The notes below the pieces were generated by a model. The model was not told where the DNA came from and did no database searches. It worked only from the letters and a program-made list of their open reading frames with translations. This document shows positions 30,389 through 39,609 of a DNA stretch of 64,000 bases, one piece after another. Made by a program: the position numbers and the translations under genes. Positions within the stretch are counted from its first letter, which is position 1. Every line of letters starts with the position of its first letter. This DNA comes from Cutibacterium acnes (GTDB taxonomy: Bacteria; Actinomycetota; Actinomycetes; Propionibacteriales; Propionibacteriaceae): positions 1,488,001 to 1,552,000 of the forward strand of contig NZ_CP023676.1 of assembly GCF_003030305.1 (NCBI RefSeq), written 5' to 3'.

Positions 30389-31699
30389 TCAGCGCTCGCC
30401 GCGTGGCACCCACGGAGTCGATACCGGACCATCGTAAAGCTCGCGAGGACGGGAAATCCTCGTTGTCGGATCCTCAAAAACCTCCTTCCAGTGGGCGATC
30501 CAACCAGCCATCCGCCCGATAGCGAACATGACAGTGAACATGTTCAGCGGAATGCCTAGCGCGCGTAAAACGATCCCGGAATAGAAGTCCACGTTGGGGT
30601 ACAGCCTGCGCTCGATGAAGTAGTCGTCGGCCAGCACAGCTTCCTCCAGCTCCATGGCAACGTCGAGCAGCGGATCCGGTTTGTGCATGGTGTCGAGCAG
30701 CGGACCGACGACACTGCGGAAGATTCTCGCTCGGGGGTCCCAATTGCGGTAGACGCGGTGCCCGAAGCCAGAAATCCTCTCCCCTGAATCTTTGGCCTTC
30801 GCCAGGTATTGACGTGGGATGAGTCCAGAATCGCGGATGCGTTGTAAGGCGAGCACAGCGTTGACGTTGGCGCCACCGTGGCGGTCTCCCCACAGAGCGC
30901 ACACTCCGGCTGAACACGACGTGAAAAGGTTGGCACCCGAGGACCCAACCATCCGCACTGTCGAGGTCGAACAGTTCTGGCCGTGATCAGCGTGTAGCAC
31001 GAAGAACAGGTTGAGGGCCCTTGCCGCCACCGGATCCGGCTCGTAAGCGCGGTACGGCAGAGAAAACATCATGTGCATGAAATTTTCGACATATTTGAGG
31101 TCATAGCGCGGGTAAATCGCTGGCTCCCCAATAGACGCCTTATAAGAAGCAGCCGCGATCGTCCTCACCTTGGACATGAGCTTGGCAGCCGCGTCGGTGA
31201 AGGACTCCTCATCAGTGATTCGCGGACGGTCGTGGGTGCTCATCGCGTTGATCATCGAGGACATGATCGCCATCGGGTGGCCGTTAGGTGGGAAGGCATT
31301 GAAGTGAAGGTTCATCGACCGGTGTAATGCCGAATACTCGGTCAAGCGATTCCGGAAGTCGTCGCGTTGAGCCTCAGTGGGCAGGTGACCGAAGATCAGC
31401 AGCCAGGCGGTCTCCACAAAGGAGACGCGCTCCTTAGCTAAGGTCTCGATGGGTAGGCCACGATAGGTGAGCACGCCTTCTTCGCCGTCAATCCACGAGA
31501 TCGCCGAGCGGCAGGACGCAGTATTGGCGAATGCCGGGTCGAAGGTTGTCACCCCGCCGGTTAGTTGACGAAGGTTAGAAATGTCGATGACTCGATCGCC
31601 GGTGGTTCCTGCGATAACGGGCAAAGTGTATTCCTGGCCGTCCAGGATAAGGGTTGCCGTTGGTCCGCCCTCCGGCTTCTTATGTGGGACACTCATCAT
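30389..31699 (-). CDS. gltA: citrate synthase
   Basis: Condenses oxaloacetate and acetyl-CoA at the head of the TCA cycle. At 436 aa it is the type II (hexameric-like) form. Catalytic regions are LHADHGQNCSTSTVR (His), GFGHRVYRN (His) and an Asp near LDVAMELEEAV/DYFIERRLYPNVDFYSG. Two ATGs in a row (31699, 31696) follow AGGAGG; the first overlaps the M20 peptidase stop. sdhCAB lies 10 kb away. Confidence 0.97.
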   Translation of the reverse strand: MMSVPHKKPEGGPTATLILDGQEYTLPVIAGTTGDRVIDISNLRQLTGGVTTFDPAFANTASCRSAISWIDGEEGVLTYRGLPIETLAKERVSFVETAWLLIFGHLPTEAQRDDFRNRLTEYSALHRSMNLHFNAFPPNGHPMAIMSSMINAMSTHDRPRITDEESFTDAAAKLMSKVRTIAAASYKASIGEPAIYPRYDLKYVENFMHMMFSLPYRAYEPDPVAARALNLFFVLHADHGQNCSTSTVRMVGSSGANLFTSCSAGVCALWGDRHGGANVNAVLALQRIRDSGLIPRQYLAKAKDSGERISGFGHRVYRNWDPRARIFRSVVGPLLDTMHKPDPLLDVAMELEEAVLADDYFIERRLYPNVDFYSGIVLRALGIPLNMFTVMFAIGRMAGWIAHWKEVFEDPTTRISRPRELYDGPVSTPWVPRGER

Positions 31700-33063
31700 C
31701 AGGCCTCCTGCAGTATGTGATCGACGACCTTGGCACCGAAAACGAGGGATCCGACGGGGACTCGCTCGTCGACTCCGTGGAAGAGATTGATGAAGTCGAA
31801 GTCGGCCGGCAATCTCAGCGGAGTGCAGCCGTAGTAATTGATTCGTCGACCGTCAGGCAAAACTGCGAACCCTTTAGCGTCGGTTCCTGCCGAATTGAGG
31901 TAGGGCAGCACAACAGCCCCAGGGTCCTCAGCGTCAACGGCCCGGCGAATCGCATCGACGGCTGCTCCCTCAAAGGGCGCCGCTGTTGCCGGCTTGCGGG
32001 AGATCGTCTCGAAGTCGATTCCAGGACCAGCCAAAGACTTAATCGTCAAAATCATATCCTCCTCGGCCCCGGGGATGAATCGGGCGTCGACCTCGGCGCT
32101 GGCACGCGTCGGCACGACGTTGACCTTGTAACCCGCCGATAGCACGGTCGGGGTGACATTGTGCGCGCAGCACGCAGCCACCATGCGCGACAGGGACCCG
32201 ATGGGAGACAGGCTGGATTCGAGATCATCGCGGTCGATCGTCAGACCCCACATGGCGGCGACCTGGTTAAGGAACTCTTCCTGGACCGGGTGATGTAGGT
32301 CGGGCCATTGGTAGGAGTCGATACGGGACAGGGCATCAAGCACACGGGTGACGGCGTTGTCCGGGTTGCGCATAGACCCGTGCCCTGTGCTGCCGGTGGC
32401 GCTCATCCGGAACCACCACAGCCCCTTCTCGGCGGACTGGATGACGTAAACTCGCTTGCCCTGCGGCGTCGTCAAGGAAAAACCACCGACTTCGCTGATG
32501 GCTTCGGTGACGCCGTCAAAGGCCTCCGGATGAGTGGCCCCGAGCCACGTTGAACCGAGGGTTCCGGAGCATTCTTCATCGGCGAACATGATGAAGCGAA
32601 TGGGGCGGGACGGCACTTCACCTCGACGCTGACGAGCTCGAATAGCCGAGAGGACCATCGCCAGAAACCCCTTCATGTCGATGGCGCCCCTCCCCCACAC
32701 GCAGTTGTCGTGGATCTCGCCAGACAGCGGGTGATGAGTCCAGTCGGCAGCCTCGAAGGGGACGGTGTCGCTATGGCCGTGCAGCAGCAGGGCGGGACGA
32801 CTCGTATCGGTACCTTCCGGCGCCCACTCGGCGACCAAGGTGACACGGCCGGGCTCGGATTCGTGGAGGGTCACGCCGACTCCGATTTCATCGAGGAGCC
32901 CGGTCACGTAGTGACACATCTCGACCTCGCCCCGAGCGTCCTGTGGACCAAAATTCTGCGAGTCGATCTGAATCATTCGCGAGCAGATGTCGACAACTTC
33001 GGCCTGCGGGCAATCTGGCCCGTCGACAAGGTTCTCGACGGTCATACTGAACAGATCTGACAT
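31699..33063 (-). CDS. M20 family metallopeptidase (DapE/ArgE/CPG2-like)
   Basis: Zinc-dependent peptidase or deacylase of 454 aa. Metal-binding motifs are HGHSDTVP (about 95), GRGAIDMKG (Asp bridging, about 125), ADEECSG (general base Glu and metal ligand) and a late His in FHGVDERVPVG. A dimerisation lid domain occupies about 215-330. The family includes succinyl-diaminopimelate and acetylornithine deacylases, but the sequence does not say which substrate is used. It is coupled to gltA by a 1-base overlap. Confidence 0.9.
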   Translation of the reverse strand: MSDLFSMTVENLVDGPDCPQAEVVDICSRMIQIDSQNFGPQDARGEVEMCHYVTGLLDEIGVGVTLHESEPGRVTLVAEWAPEGTDTSRPALLLHGHSDTVPFEAADWTHHPLSGEIHDNCVWGRGAIDMKGFLAMVLSAIRARQRRGEVPSRPIRFIMFADEECSGTLGSTWLGATHPEAFDGVTEAISEVGGFSLTTPQGKRVYVIQSAEKGLWWFRMSATGSTGHGSMRNPDNAVTRVLDALSRIDSYQWPDLHHPVQEEFLNQVAAMWGLTIDRDDLESSLSPIGSLSRMVAACCAHNVTPTVLSAGYKVNVVPTRASAEVDARFIPGAEEDMILTIKSLAGPGIDFETISRKPATAAPFEGAAVDAIRRAVDAEDPGAVVLPYLNSAGTDAKGFAVLPDGRRINYYGCTPLRLPADFDFINLFHGVDERVPVGSLVFGAKVVDHILQEA

Positions 33064-33125
33064 GTCGCGATTGTGTCACCAGGAAGGGGCTACGCCCCCA
33101 ATCGGGGCGCTCAATGGACACTGAT

Positions 33126-33155
33126 TTGCATTGCTGACCGAAGGTCCATTACAGT
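33126..33155 (+). promoter_or_regulatory. possible tRNA-Leu promoter
   Basis: TTGCAT (33126-33131) and TACAGT (33150-33155) with an 18-base spacer, about 48 bases before the tRNA. A reasonable but not perfect housekeeping promoter. Confidence 0.35.
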
Positions 33156-33202
33156 TCTGTGACTGTCCGGCACCGCGCAAAAGCGTGGAATCGGCGCCCC
33201 GA

Positions 33203-33288
33203 GTCCGGGTGGCGGAATTGGTAGACGCGCTAGCTTGAGGTGCTAGTGGCCGATTAAGGCTGTGGAGGTTCAAGTCCTCTCTCGGACA
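33203..33288 (+). tRNA. tRNA-Leu (anticodon GAG)
   Basis: 86 bases fold as a class II tRNA: the acceptor GTCCGGG pairs with CTCGGAC, the D-loop GGAATTGGTAGACG is normal, and the anticodon stem CTAGC/GCTAG encloses TTGAGGT with anticodon GAG. A long variable arm and the T-arm GAGGTTCAAGTCCTC follow. The CCA end is not encoded. A strong terminator follows. Confidence 0.96.
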
Positions 33289-33300
33289 CCCCGGGATTGC

Positions 33301-33339
33301 TCCCCGGCCAAGTTTTCTTGGCCGGGGACCTTTGTTTTT
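33301..33339 (+). terminator. rho-independent terminator of tRNA-Leu
   Basis: A perfect 12-bp stem, TCCCCGGCCAAG with CTTGGCCGGGGA (33301-33328), has a TTTT loop and is followed by CCTTTGTTTTT. Confidence 0.93.
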
Positions 33340-33850
33340 AGTCGTGTTGTGTCAAGTTGTGTGTAGGAGAGGTCGGGTTAGTGAATTCCAGCCCTTAGAC
33401 CTGGCCAATGCGAGACAGCAACCAAGGCGGCCGCGATCTCACTCCGCCATCGATCACGGCCAGCCCAGGCACTAAGAGTTGGGGGGCAGACTGTTAAAAC
33501 TGCTTTCGCTTCCCGGTCACACCATTGCCAGTGACGACACGTATGCTGGCGACCGCGACCAGCAGCCACGCTCCTGACGCGGGCGACTCATGGTGCACGC
33601 TACGCTCACCGCACCTACAAGTGGGCCTATCCGCCGTCACTGTGCAACCATGGCCTACTGCTCAATAACGACCATTGCAAAGGCAAGATGGGATAATCGC
33701 GCTAACGATACCGAGGATGGTCATCCTCCCAGGCTGAAATTCGCCTCATGCACGGTTGTCCAGACCAGCTCGCCGGCAGCCCATGACGAACCTCAGGGCT
33801 CCTATCGTACGTAGCAATCGCCTTCGAGGATGAGGCGGCTCAATCGACGC
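33340..33850. other. gene-poor stretch after tRNA-Leu
   Basis: About 510 bases with no supported gene. A minus-strand open frame at 33378-33569 contains WAGRDRWRSEIAAALVAV, which looks protein-like but has no start or partner and may be a remnant. The stretch begins with GTGTTGTGTCAAGTTGTGTG, resembling the edges of some insertion sequences, but no second copy was found. The location behind a tRNA gene and before a broken lipase is typical of worn accessory DNA. Confidence 0.4.
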
Positions 33851-33864
33851 AAAGGAGCATCTTG

Positions 33865-35003
33865 ATGTCATTCCCACGCAAACTCAGCGCATTGGCGGTT
33901 GCCAGTACCATGGCGGTGACCGGCGTAACCATGGCAACTCCGGCCCTGGCCAACACCGGCACCAGTTCCCAGCCGGCTGCAGCGGCACCCGCTATCAACC
34001 AGGTCCACAAGGAGACCGGCTACTTCAAGACGACCGATAAGCTGGGAACCCAGCTCTTCTACCGCAAGGACATCGTCCCCAACGCCAAGGGAGCTGTCGT
34101 CCTGGTGCACGGGCTTATGGAGAACTCCTCCAACTACGAGTACCTAACTAAGAGCCTTACCAACGCTGGCTACAGCGTCTACCGCTTCGACAATCGTGGC
34201 CATGGGCGTAGCGCAGCCCCGTACATCAACAACGCTATCCCGCGCGGCCAGTTCGACGACTGGTGGAACATCGAGTCCGACATCCATCAGGTAGTCGGTA
34301 CCGCGCACAAGGAAAATACCGGTAAGAAGGTGTTCCTGCTGGGCCACTCAATGGGTGGAATCGCCGTACATACAGTACCTACGGAATCATGTATCCAGGA
34401 ACTGTTGACGGCATTGTGTCCTCCGGCGGCGGCACCATCGTCAACGTGGATGGTCCCGACACCGAGGGAGCCACCACCATCACCCCCGACAATCTCAATT
34501 TCTTTGCCCGTCACGCCCTGCCCCAGATCAGCCAGCTTCTCCCGATGGCCCAGCTGACCAGCTTCAACGGGCGCTTAGTGAAGGACTTCGTCAAAAATCC
34601 CAAGGCGATTCGGATGCCTTCGGGTCCGTTGTCTGCTGACATCATTCTGCCCGGCTACCCGCCATACGGCCTGTGTTCCGATCCGGCAGTCCGCTTCGAC
34701 CACTGGCACCGCGACCCGCTGTACAACCATTACATGCGTCTCGGACTCGTCGAGCAGATGGGTGTCGCCGAGGCTTACAACGTCATGAATGCCCACGATT
34801 TCAAGGCTCCAACCTTGATCATGCATGGCGAGAACGACGGCCTGGTGCCCAGCTACTTCGATGTCAACTGGTACAACGCCATCACCTCGAAGGACAAGAA
34901 GATCATCCAGTGGCATGGCCTCATGCATGAGATCTTCAATGAGCCCACTAAGGATCAGGTCATCAAGACCGCCATCGACTGGATCGACGCCCACAACAAG
35001 TGA
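33865..35003 (+). pseudogene. secreted alpha/beta hydrolase (lysophospholipase/lipase-like), frameshifted
   Basis: Signal peptide at residues 1-29 (MSFPRKLSALAVAS...TPALA), then an alpha/beta hydrolase of the monoacylglycerol-lipase type: VLVHGLMENS, DNRGHGRS, the nucleophile GHSMGG, Asp in MHGENDG and His in HGLMHEIF. The triad is complete but split between two frames. At about 34366, just after GHSMGGIAV, one base is missing (or two are extra), and the rest continues from TYGIMYPG in the next frame to 35003. AAAGGAG lies 7 bases before ATG 33865. As it stands the product would end at about 34557 without Asp and His. A sequencing error or phase variation cannot be excluded. Confidence 0.85.
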
Positions 35004-35026
35004 GCTAACCCGTCCTGATTCCGCCT

Positions 35027-35067
35027 GAGGTTGCGTCCCGCGATGAGTCGAGGGGACGCACAACCTC
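35027..35067 (+). terminator. hairpin after the broken hydrolase
   Basis: GAGGTTG + CGTCCC (35027-35039) pairs with GGGACG + CAACCTC (35053-35067) with a 2-base bulge. It lies 24 bases after the stop. No T-run follows. Confidence 0.55.
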
Positions 35068-35221
35068 TGCTGTCCCTCATCGCTTGACCTCGCTCTTTGA
35101 ATCCCCGACAATCCCACAATCCTTTGGATACAAACCCCTAGTCGAACTTGGGTAGCCGAGTAAAATATGGGTATGTCCCTGGGCTGACCTGCGGCCCTGG
35201 GACCAACGAAAGGAGTGACTT

Positions 35222-35437
35222 GTGGGCCTGAGTGATAAGATCAACAGCAAGAGCGACGAAGCCGTCGGCGCTGCTAAGGAGAAGATCGGTGGCCTCACCG
35301 ATGACAGCGATCTCAAGAGCGCGGGCGCCGATCAGAAGGCCAGTGGCAAGGTAGCTCAGAAGGTCGAGGACGTCAAAGACAAGGCGAATGACCTCAAGCA
35401 CAATGTCCAGGCTGCGGCTGACAAGCTAAAGGGTTGA
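35222..35437 (+). CDS. CsbD-like stress protein
   Basis: A 71-aa highly charged helical protein starting MGLSDKINSKSDEAVGAAKEK. Such CsbD family proteins are induced by general stress. It contains repeated Lys/Asp/Ala heptad-like segments (KVEDVKDKANDLKHNVQAAAD). The start is GTG 35222 with AAAGGAG 6 bases upstream. GGGTAT at 35169-35174 could be the -10 of a stress-sigma promoter. It has its own terminator. Confidence 0.88.
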   Translation: MGLSDKINSKSDEAVGAAKEKIGGLTDDSDLKSAGADQKASGKVAQKVEDVKDKANDLKHNVQAAADKLKG

Positions 35438-35443
35438 TAATGT

Positions 35444-35470
35444 CGGGCCGGGCATCAGGTGCCCGGCCCG
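35444..35470 (+). terminator. terminator of the CsbD-like gene
   Basis: A perfect 11-bp stem, CGGGCCGGGCA with TGCCCGGCCCG, has a 5-base loop and lies 7 bases after the stop. The following bases are only mildly T-rich. Confidence 0.7.
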
Positions 35471-35479
35471 CTTCCTGCT

Positions 35480-35986
35480 ATGACAGCACAGTCCCAGCAC
35501 CGCTTTGACACCGCCATTGGCGAGTTAGAAGTAACAGTTACCGCTCATGGGCTCAGTCGGCTCGTCTTCGTCAAGACAGATCCATCACCGCCGCCACTTT
35601 CGACATCACATGCTCGCCGCAGCGGTGACATCATCTCTTGTGCCATTGCACAGATCACCGAGTACTTGTCAGGATCGCGGACCTCATTCGACGTAGCGCT
35701 GGATCTTTCTGCGACGACGGACTTCCAACGCACTGTACTAACCGGGTTGCAAACAGTGCCTTATGGGCAAACTGTCAGCTACCGCCAACTTGCGAGCATC
35801 ATTGGACGGCCGAATGCGTCACGCGCCGTCGGCCACGCCTGTGCAACAAACCCTCTGCCCATCCTCATTCCGTGCCACCGCGTGCTACGCAGTAACGGCC
35901 AGCTAGGAGGCTATCTCGGTGGTCCTCGCCTCAAGCGCTTCCTGCTCAATCTAGAGAGTGTCACCTCCGCTCCCTTGCCAGCGTGA
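35480..35986 (+). CDS. ogt: methylated-DNA--protein-cysteine methyltransferase
   Basis: Suicide repair protein that moves alkyl groups from O6-alkylguanine to its own cysteine. The active site is PCHRVL (ILIPCHRVL), followed by GGYLGG. The HTH segment VPYGQTVSYRQLA and the Asn hinge (NPLPILIP) are normal. About 168 aa from ATG 35480; the longer frame starts inside the csbD terminator. The 3' end overlaps the convergent dprA by 26 bases. Confidence 0.95.
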   Translation: MTAQSQHRFDTAIGELEVTVTAHGLSRLVFVKTDPSPPPLSTSHARRSGDIISCAIAQITEYLSGSRTSFDVALDLSATTDFQRTVLTGLQTVPYGQTVSYRQLASIIGRPNASRAVGHACATNPLPILIPCHRVLRSNGQLGGYLGGPRLKRFLLNLESVTSAPLPA

Positions 35987-37094
35987 CCGACCAGGTGCCG
36001 TCGAGGCAACAAGCCGCCATGCCGAGTTGTTCGAGGACGCTTAGCGCAGCCGAACACTGAGCAACGGGAACTCCAGCCAAAACCGCTAACTCATCTAGCC
36101 CGCACGATCCATGAGCGGGGAGTGCCTCATGAACAGCCAGCTCAATGGCATCCAGGATGTCAGTCGGCAAGCTGCGCCCTGCTGGTCTCTCCGGTTCTGG
36201 GGCGAGCTCCCCAACAATCCCTCTGACGTCGTCAGCATCGCGCACCAAGATCGCCTCACCATCACGGATCAGTTTGTTCGTCCCCGTCGACCGACTCGAG
36301 GTCACTGGCCCGGGGACTGCCATGACGGCATTTCCTAATGCGTTGGCCCACGACGCGGTATTGATCGCTCCCGACCGCCAACCAGCTTCCACAACGACCG
36401 TGCCAGTCGTCAGTGCCGCGATGAGCCGGTTTCGGGCGAGGAATCCAGGTCGCGTCGGGTGACGACCCAGCGGTAGCTCTGAAACGAGGGCACCTGTTCC
36501 CGCGATCTGTTCCAGCACTGCGCTGTTGCCACGGGGATAAAGGGTGTCAAGTCCACATGCGAGGACGCTAACCGTGTTTCCGCGAGCGGACAATGCCCCA
36601 CGGTGAGCCGCCACATCGATACCGAACGCGCCGCCAGATATAACAGTATGGCTTCCCGTTCCGTCACAGTGTCCCCGTACTAAGCGGTAGGCCATTTCTA
36701 CGGCAACGTCTTGACCATAGCTGCTAGCAGACCGGCATCCCACAATGGCCACCGCCCGCTGAGAGATATCAGCGAGGTGAGCAGGCCCCGTAACCCACAG
36801 CCCCACAGGTGCCCCACCCATTCCAGATTTCCCCACCCGCGCGAGGCTGTCGAGACCCGTGGGCCATTCCTCATCCCCTGGAATGAGGAACCTCATCGCA
36901 GCCTTTTCCGACCGCTCCACGAGTTGATCGACGTCGAGCGATTTAGCTCGTTTGTGCCAACGTTCGCCAGAATCGGTAAGCATGTGCTGCCACAGCTCTT
37001 CAGCGGTCATCTCAACTAGTCGTTTCGCCATCACCCCCGGCTCGGCAGCAGCTGTCAGAGCGGCCCGCGCCAATCTCTCGCTCGTCCACGTCAT
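35961..37094 (-). CDS. dprA: DNA-processing protein DprA
   Basis: Loads RecA on incoming single-stranded DNA in transformation. The Rossmann-like core is clear: AIVGCRSASSYGQDVA, VISGGAFGIDVAAHRGAL, ACGLDTLYPRGN, ALVSELPLG, FLARNRLIAALTTGTVVVEA and MAVPGP. A C-terminal winged-helix (about 315-375) follows. ATG 37094 overlaps the comM stop (ATGA), so the longer frame to 37136 is dropped; 377 aa. It ends the yraN-comM-dprA operon. Confidence 0.96.
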   Translation of the reverse strand: MTWTSERLARAALTAAAEPGVMAKRLVEMTAEELWQHMLTDSGERWHKRAKSLDVDQLVERSEKAAMRFLIPGDEEWPTGLDSLARVGKSGMGGAPVGLWVTGPAHLADISQRAVAIVGCRSASSYGQDVAVEMAYRLVRGHCDGTGSHTVISGGAFGIDVAAHRGALSARGNTVSVLACGLDTLYPRGNSAVLEQIAGTGALVSELPLGRHPTRPGFLARNRLIAALTTGTVVVEAGWRSGAINTASWANALGNAVMAVPGPVTSSRSTGTNKLIRDGEAILVRDADDVRGIVGELAPEPERPAGRSLPTDILDAIELAVHEALPAHGSCGLDELAVLAGVPVAQCSAALSVLEQLGMAACCLDGTWSVTLARERR

Positions 37095-38614
37095 CGCAAT
37101 CTCCCTCGTCGCATTCCCATGGCCTCCGCCACACACGCTTTGTCAACCTCGTCCTTGCCCTCGAGGTCGGCCACCGTCCACGCGATTCGCAGCACTTTGT
37201 CGACGCCTCGCGCCGTGAGCCGTCCGGTTGTCAGAGCATCTTCGATGATTCGAGTGGCGTCATTGGCCGGCAACATCTGCCGTAAGACTTTTCCTGGAAC
37301 CTCGGCGTTGCATCGCCAGGGAACTCCCCGCCACCGGGCGGCAGCACGCTCACGGGCTTGCGCGACCCGCTCGTGCACCGCTGCACTAGATTCCCCCGCG
37401 GGCAGAGCTGACGCATCAAGCAGATGCGCCGACGTCAGCGGTCGCATCCTGACTGTGACGTCCACTCTGTCTAGGATCGGGCCCGAAAGCCGACCTGAAT
37501 ACCGGCGAACCTGTTGCGGAGTGCACGTGCACCGTCCCGATGGGTCATCGGCCAGCCCACACGGGCACGGATTGAGCGCCATAACAAGCTGAAACCGAGC
37601 CGGGAACGTCGTGTGTGCCTGAGAACGTCCAATAACGATTTCCCCCGTCTCCAGCGGTCCACGCAGCGAGTCCAACACCTTTGGCGCAAACTCCGGAGCC
37701 TCGTCGAGAAACAACACCCCTCGATGCGCTAGCGAGATCGCGCCGGGTTGGGCAATACGTACTCCCCCACCGACCATGGCCGCCATCGACACCGAATGAT
37801 GGGGTTGAGCCAGTGGGGGCCTCGTCATGAGACGCCCGCTCCCTCGTCCGGCCAAGGAATGCAGTGCGGTGACTTCGAGGGCGTCACGGTGATCAAGTCG
37901 GGGAAGAATCCCAGGTAACCGTCGTGCCAACATAGATTTCCCACAACCAGGAGCGCCACGTAGCAGAATGTGGTGACGCCCCGCTGCCGCTACTTCAAGG
38001 GCTCGGCGCGCCTCGTGCTGGCCGATAACCTCCGTTAGGTCTCCTATCCCCGGATCGGTGTCGGGAGACCCCACAATGGGGCCCTCAGGAGGCACCACTG
38101 GACGACCATGTAACACGTCGACAACGTCACCCAGATGGCCGACTGGCCAGATCATCAATCCCTCGACGAGACTGGCCTCATCACTCTGACTAGCCGGTAC
38201 TACCGCCCGCTCAAACCCAGCCTCCCGCGCCGCTAGCAGCGCGGGCAGCACGCCGCGCACAGGCCGTACTCGGCCGTCCAGCCCAAGTTCTCCAATCAGA
38301 ACCGTCGATCCCAAGAGAGCCTGTGGGACCTTTCCATCAGCAGCCAGCGTCGCTGCAGCAATGGCCAGATCAAAATGCGTCCCAGCCTTTGGTAGGCCAG
38401 CTGGCGTGAGATTGATCGTCAACACATTGCTAGGCCACGACAACCCCGTCGCGCAGACAGCGGCCCGACATCGGTCCCGGGCCTCGTGGAGGGCCGCGTC
38501 TGGCAGACCGACAAGCACGGTACGCGGCAGTCCGGACGAAATTGCGGCTTCCACCTCAACCATGGAGCCTTCCATCCCTACCAACGCGACCGACCACGCA
38601 CTTGCGCCGGTCAC
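37091..38614 (-). CDS. comM: ComM/YifB family Mg-chelatase-like AAA ATPase
   Basis: AAA+ helicase that extends heteroduplex in natural transformation in gammaproteobacteria. A LonC-like N-terminal domain ([25 protein letters not shown] in part) precedes Walker [11 protein letters not shown] (about 220) and Walker [12 protein letters not shown] Cys cluster (NPCPCG, CTCTPQQ) and sensor regions follow, and the C-terminal Mg-chelatase-like domain ends the protein. At 507 aa it is complete. It overlaps both yraN and dprA by 4 bases. Confidence 0.96.
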   Translation of the reverse strand: MTGASAWSVALVGMEGSMVEVEAAISSGLPRTVLVGLPDAALHEARDRCRAAVCATGLSWPSNVLTINLTPAGLPKAGTHFDLAIAAATLAADGKVPQALLGSTVLIGELGLDGRVRPVRGVLPALLAAREAGFERAVVPASQSDEASLVEGLMIWPVGHLGDVVDVLHGRPVVPPEGPIVGSPDTDPGIGDLTEVIGQHEARRALEVAAAGRHHILLRGAPGCGKSMLARRLPGILPRLDHRDALEVTALHSLAGRGSGRLMTRPPLAQPHHSVSMAAMVGGGVRIAQPGAISLAHRGVLFLDEAPEFAPKVLDSLRGPLETGEIVIGRSQAHTTFPARFQLVMALNPCPCGLADDPSGRCTCTPQQVRRYSGRLSGPILDRVDVTVRMRPLTSAHLLDASALPAGESSAAVHERVAQARERAAARWRGVPWRCNAEVPGKVLRQMLPANDATRIIEDALTTGRLTARGVDKVLRIAWTVADLEGKDEVDKACVAEAMGMRRGRLR

Positions 38615-39033
38615 CGGATACCTCGCACATGTGTGACAGTTGGCTCGGCGCCCGGGCGCACCATGACACCGATGGCGTCAATCCGCACCGAGTGGACCCC
38701 GTCGTCCTGGTTAACCAACCACGCCAGTGCTAGTTCGTGAAGCTTACGGACCTTCGCCGTCGTAATAGATTCCAGCGGGTCGCCGAAGCCAGTGCCTAAC
38801 CTGGCCTTCACCTCGATAAAGACAACGGTCTGGTCGTCACGCGCGATGAGGTCAATCTCTCCCACATCACACGTCCAGTTACGCGCGATGATTGTCCATC
38901 CCAGGGACTCCACATACTGAGCGGCAAGATCCTCGCCCCACGCACCGAACGCGGGTCTGCAACCACGACGCCCACGCAACGCAGCTCCACGCGGGGTCGT
39001 CAGCTCTGCCGACAATGGCTTAGGTGTCATCAT
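38611..39033 (-). CDS. UPF0102 family protein YraN, nuclease-like
   Basis: A 140-aa protein with a PD-(D/E)XK nuclease-like core: [23 protein letters not shown] and VVFIEVKAR. It is the usual first gene before comM and dprA in actinobacteria. Two ATGs stand in tandem; 39033 is used. Two perfect DnaA-box sequences lie 50-100 bases upstream. The biochemical role is not settled. Confidence 0.92.
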   Translation of the reverse strand: MMTPKPLSAELTTPRGAALRGRRGCRPAFGAWGEDLAAQYVESLGWTIIARNWTCDVGEIDLIARDDQTVVFIEVKARLGTGFGDPLESITTAKVRKLHELALAWLVNQDDGVHSVRIDAIGVMVRPGAEPTVTHVRGIR

Positions 39034-39081
39034 TCACCACCTCCGACAACAGTTATCGTCGGAGAACACCTGATTATTCAG

Positions 39082-39131
39082 TTATCCACAGATCAATGTT
39101 TCGGGATCAGAAGCACCATAAGTTATCCACA
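39082..39131. promoter_or_regulatory. two DnaA boxes upstream of yraN-comM-dprA
   Basis: TTATCCACA occurs at 39082-39090 and again at 39123-39131, same orientation, 41 bases apart. It matches the DnaA-box consensus TTATNCACA. The surrounding gap 39034-39297 is locally AT-richer, but there is no dnaA or dnaN gene nearby, so it is not the chromosomal origin as usually organised. Confidence 0.6.
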
Positions 39132-39297
39132 AAGCCCCACGCCGGTAACGAAACCTCTGCCACCGATAAGTAGATGACCTACGAGGTCTACAGACGATTC
39201 CGACTCGGAGTGGAAACCGGTCAAGACCACACGATGCCCACACTCACGTCACAGGATTGGACATGGACACGTAACGTCAAGGAATGCGAGCCTGGCG

Positions 39298-39609
39298 TTA
39301 CTTAGACGGCACCTCGTCAAAGTCAGCATGCACGATCTCCTCAATGGATACATCGCGGAAGGTAAGGATCTTGGCGCTCTTGACGAACCTAGATGGCCGG
39401 TACATGTCCCACACCCAGGCATCCGCCATAGACACCTCGTAGTAGACGTCGCCCCCCTCGGTGCGAACCTTGAGATCGACGACGTTACACAAATAGAACC
39501 GTCTCTCGGTTTCTACGGCATATTTGAAGATCCCGACGACGTCCTTGTACTCGCGGTAGAGCTCCAACTCCATCCGATTCTCGTACTGTTCCAGATCTTC
39601 GGCACTCAT
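39298..39609 (-). CDS. DUF2469 family protein
   Basis: A 103-aa acidic protein conserved next to rnhB in actinobacteria. It begins MSAEDLEQYENRMELELYREYKDVV (in part), has the conserved FYLCNVVDL and SMADAWVWDMYRPSRFVKSA segments, and ends EEIVHADFDEVPSK. It overlaps rnhB by 4 bases. Function unknown. Confidence 0.92.
   Translation of the reverse strand: MSAEDLEQYENRMELELYREYKDVVGIFKYAVETERRFYLCNVVDLKVRTEGGDVYYEVSMADAWVWDMYRPSRFVKSAKILTFRDVSIEEIVHADFDEVPSK

Noticed and set aside
39034-39297. Chromosomal replication origin
   Set aside because: Only two DnaA boxes and no dnaA, dnaN, rpmH or parAB nearby.
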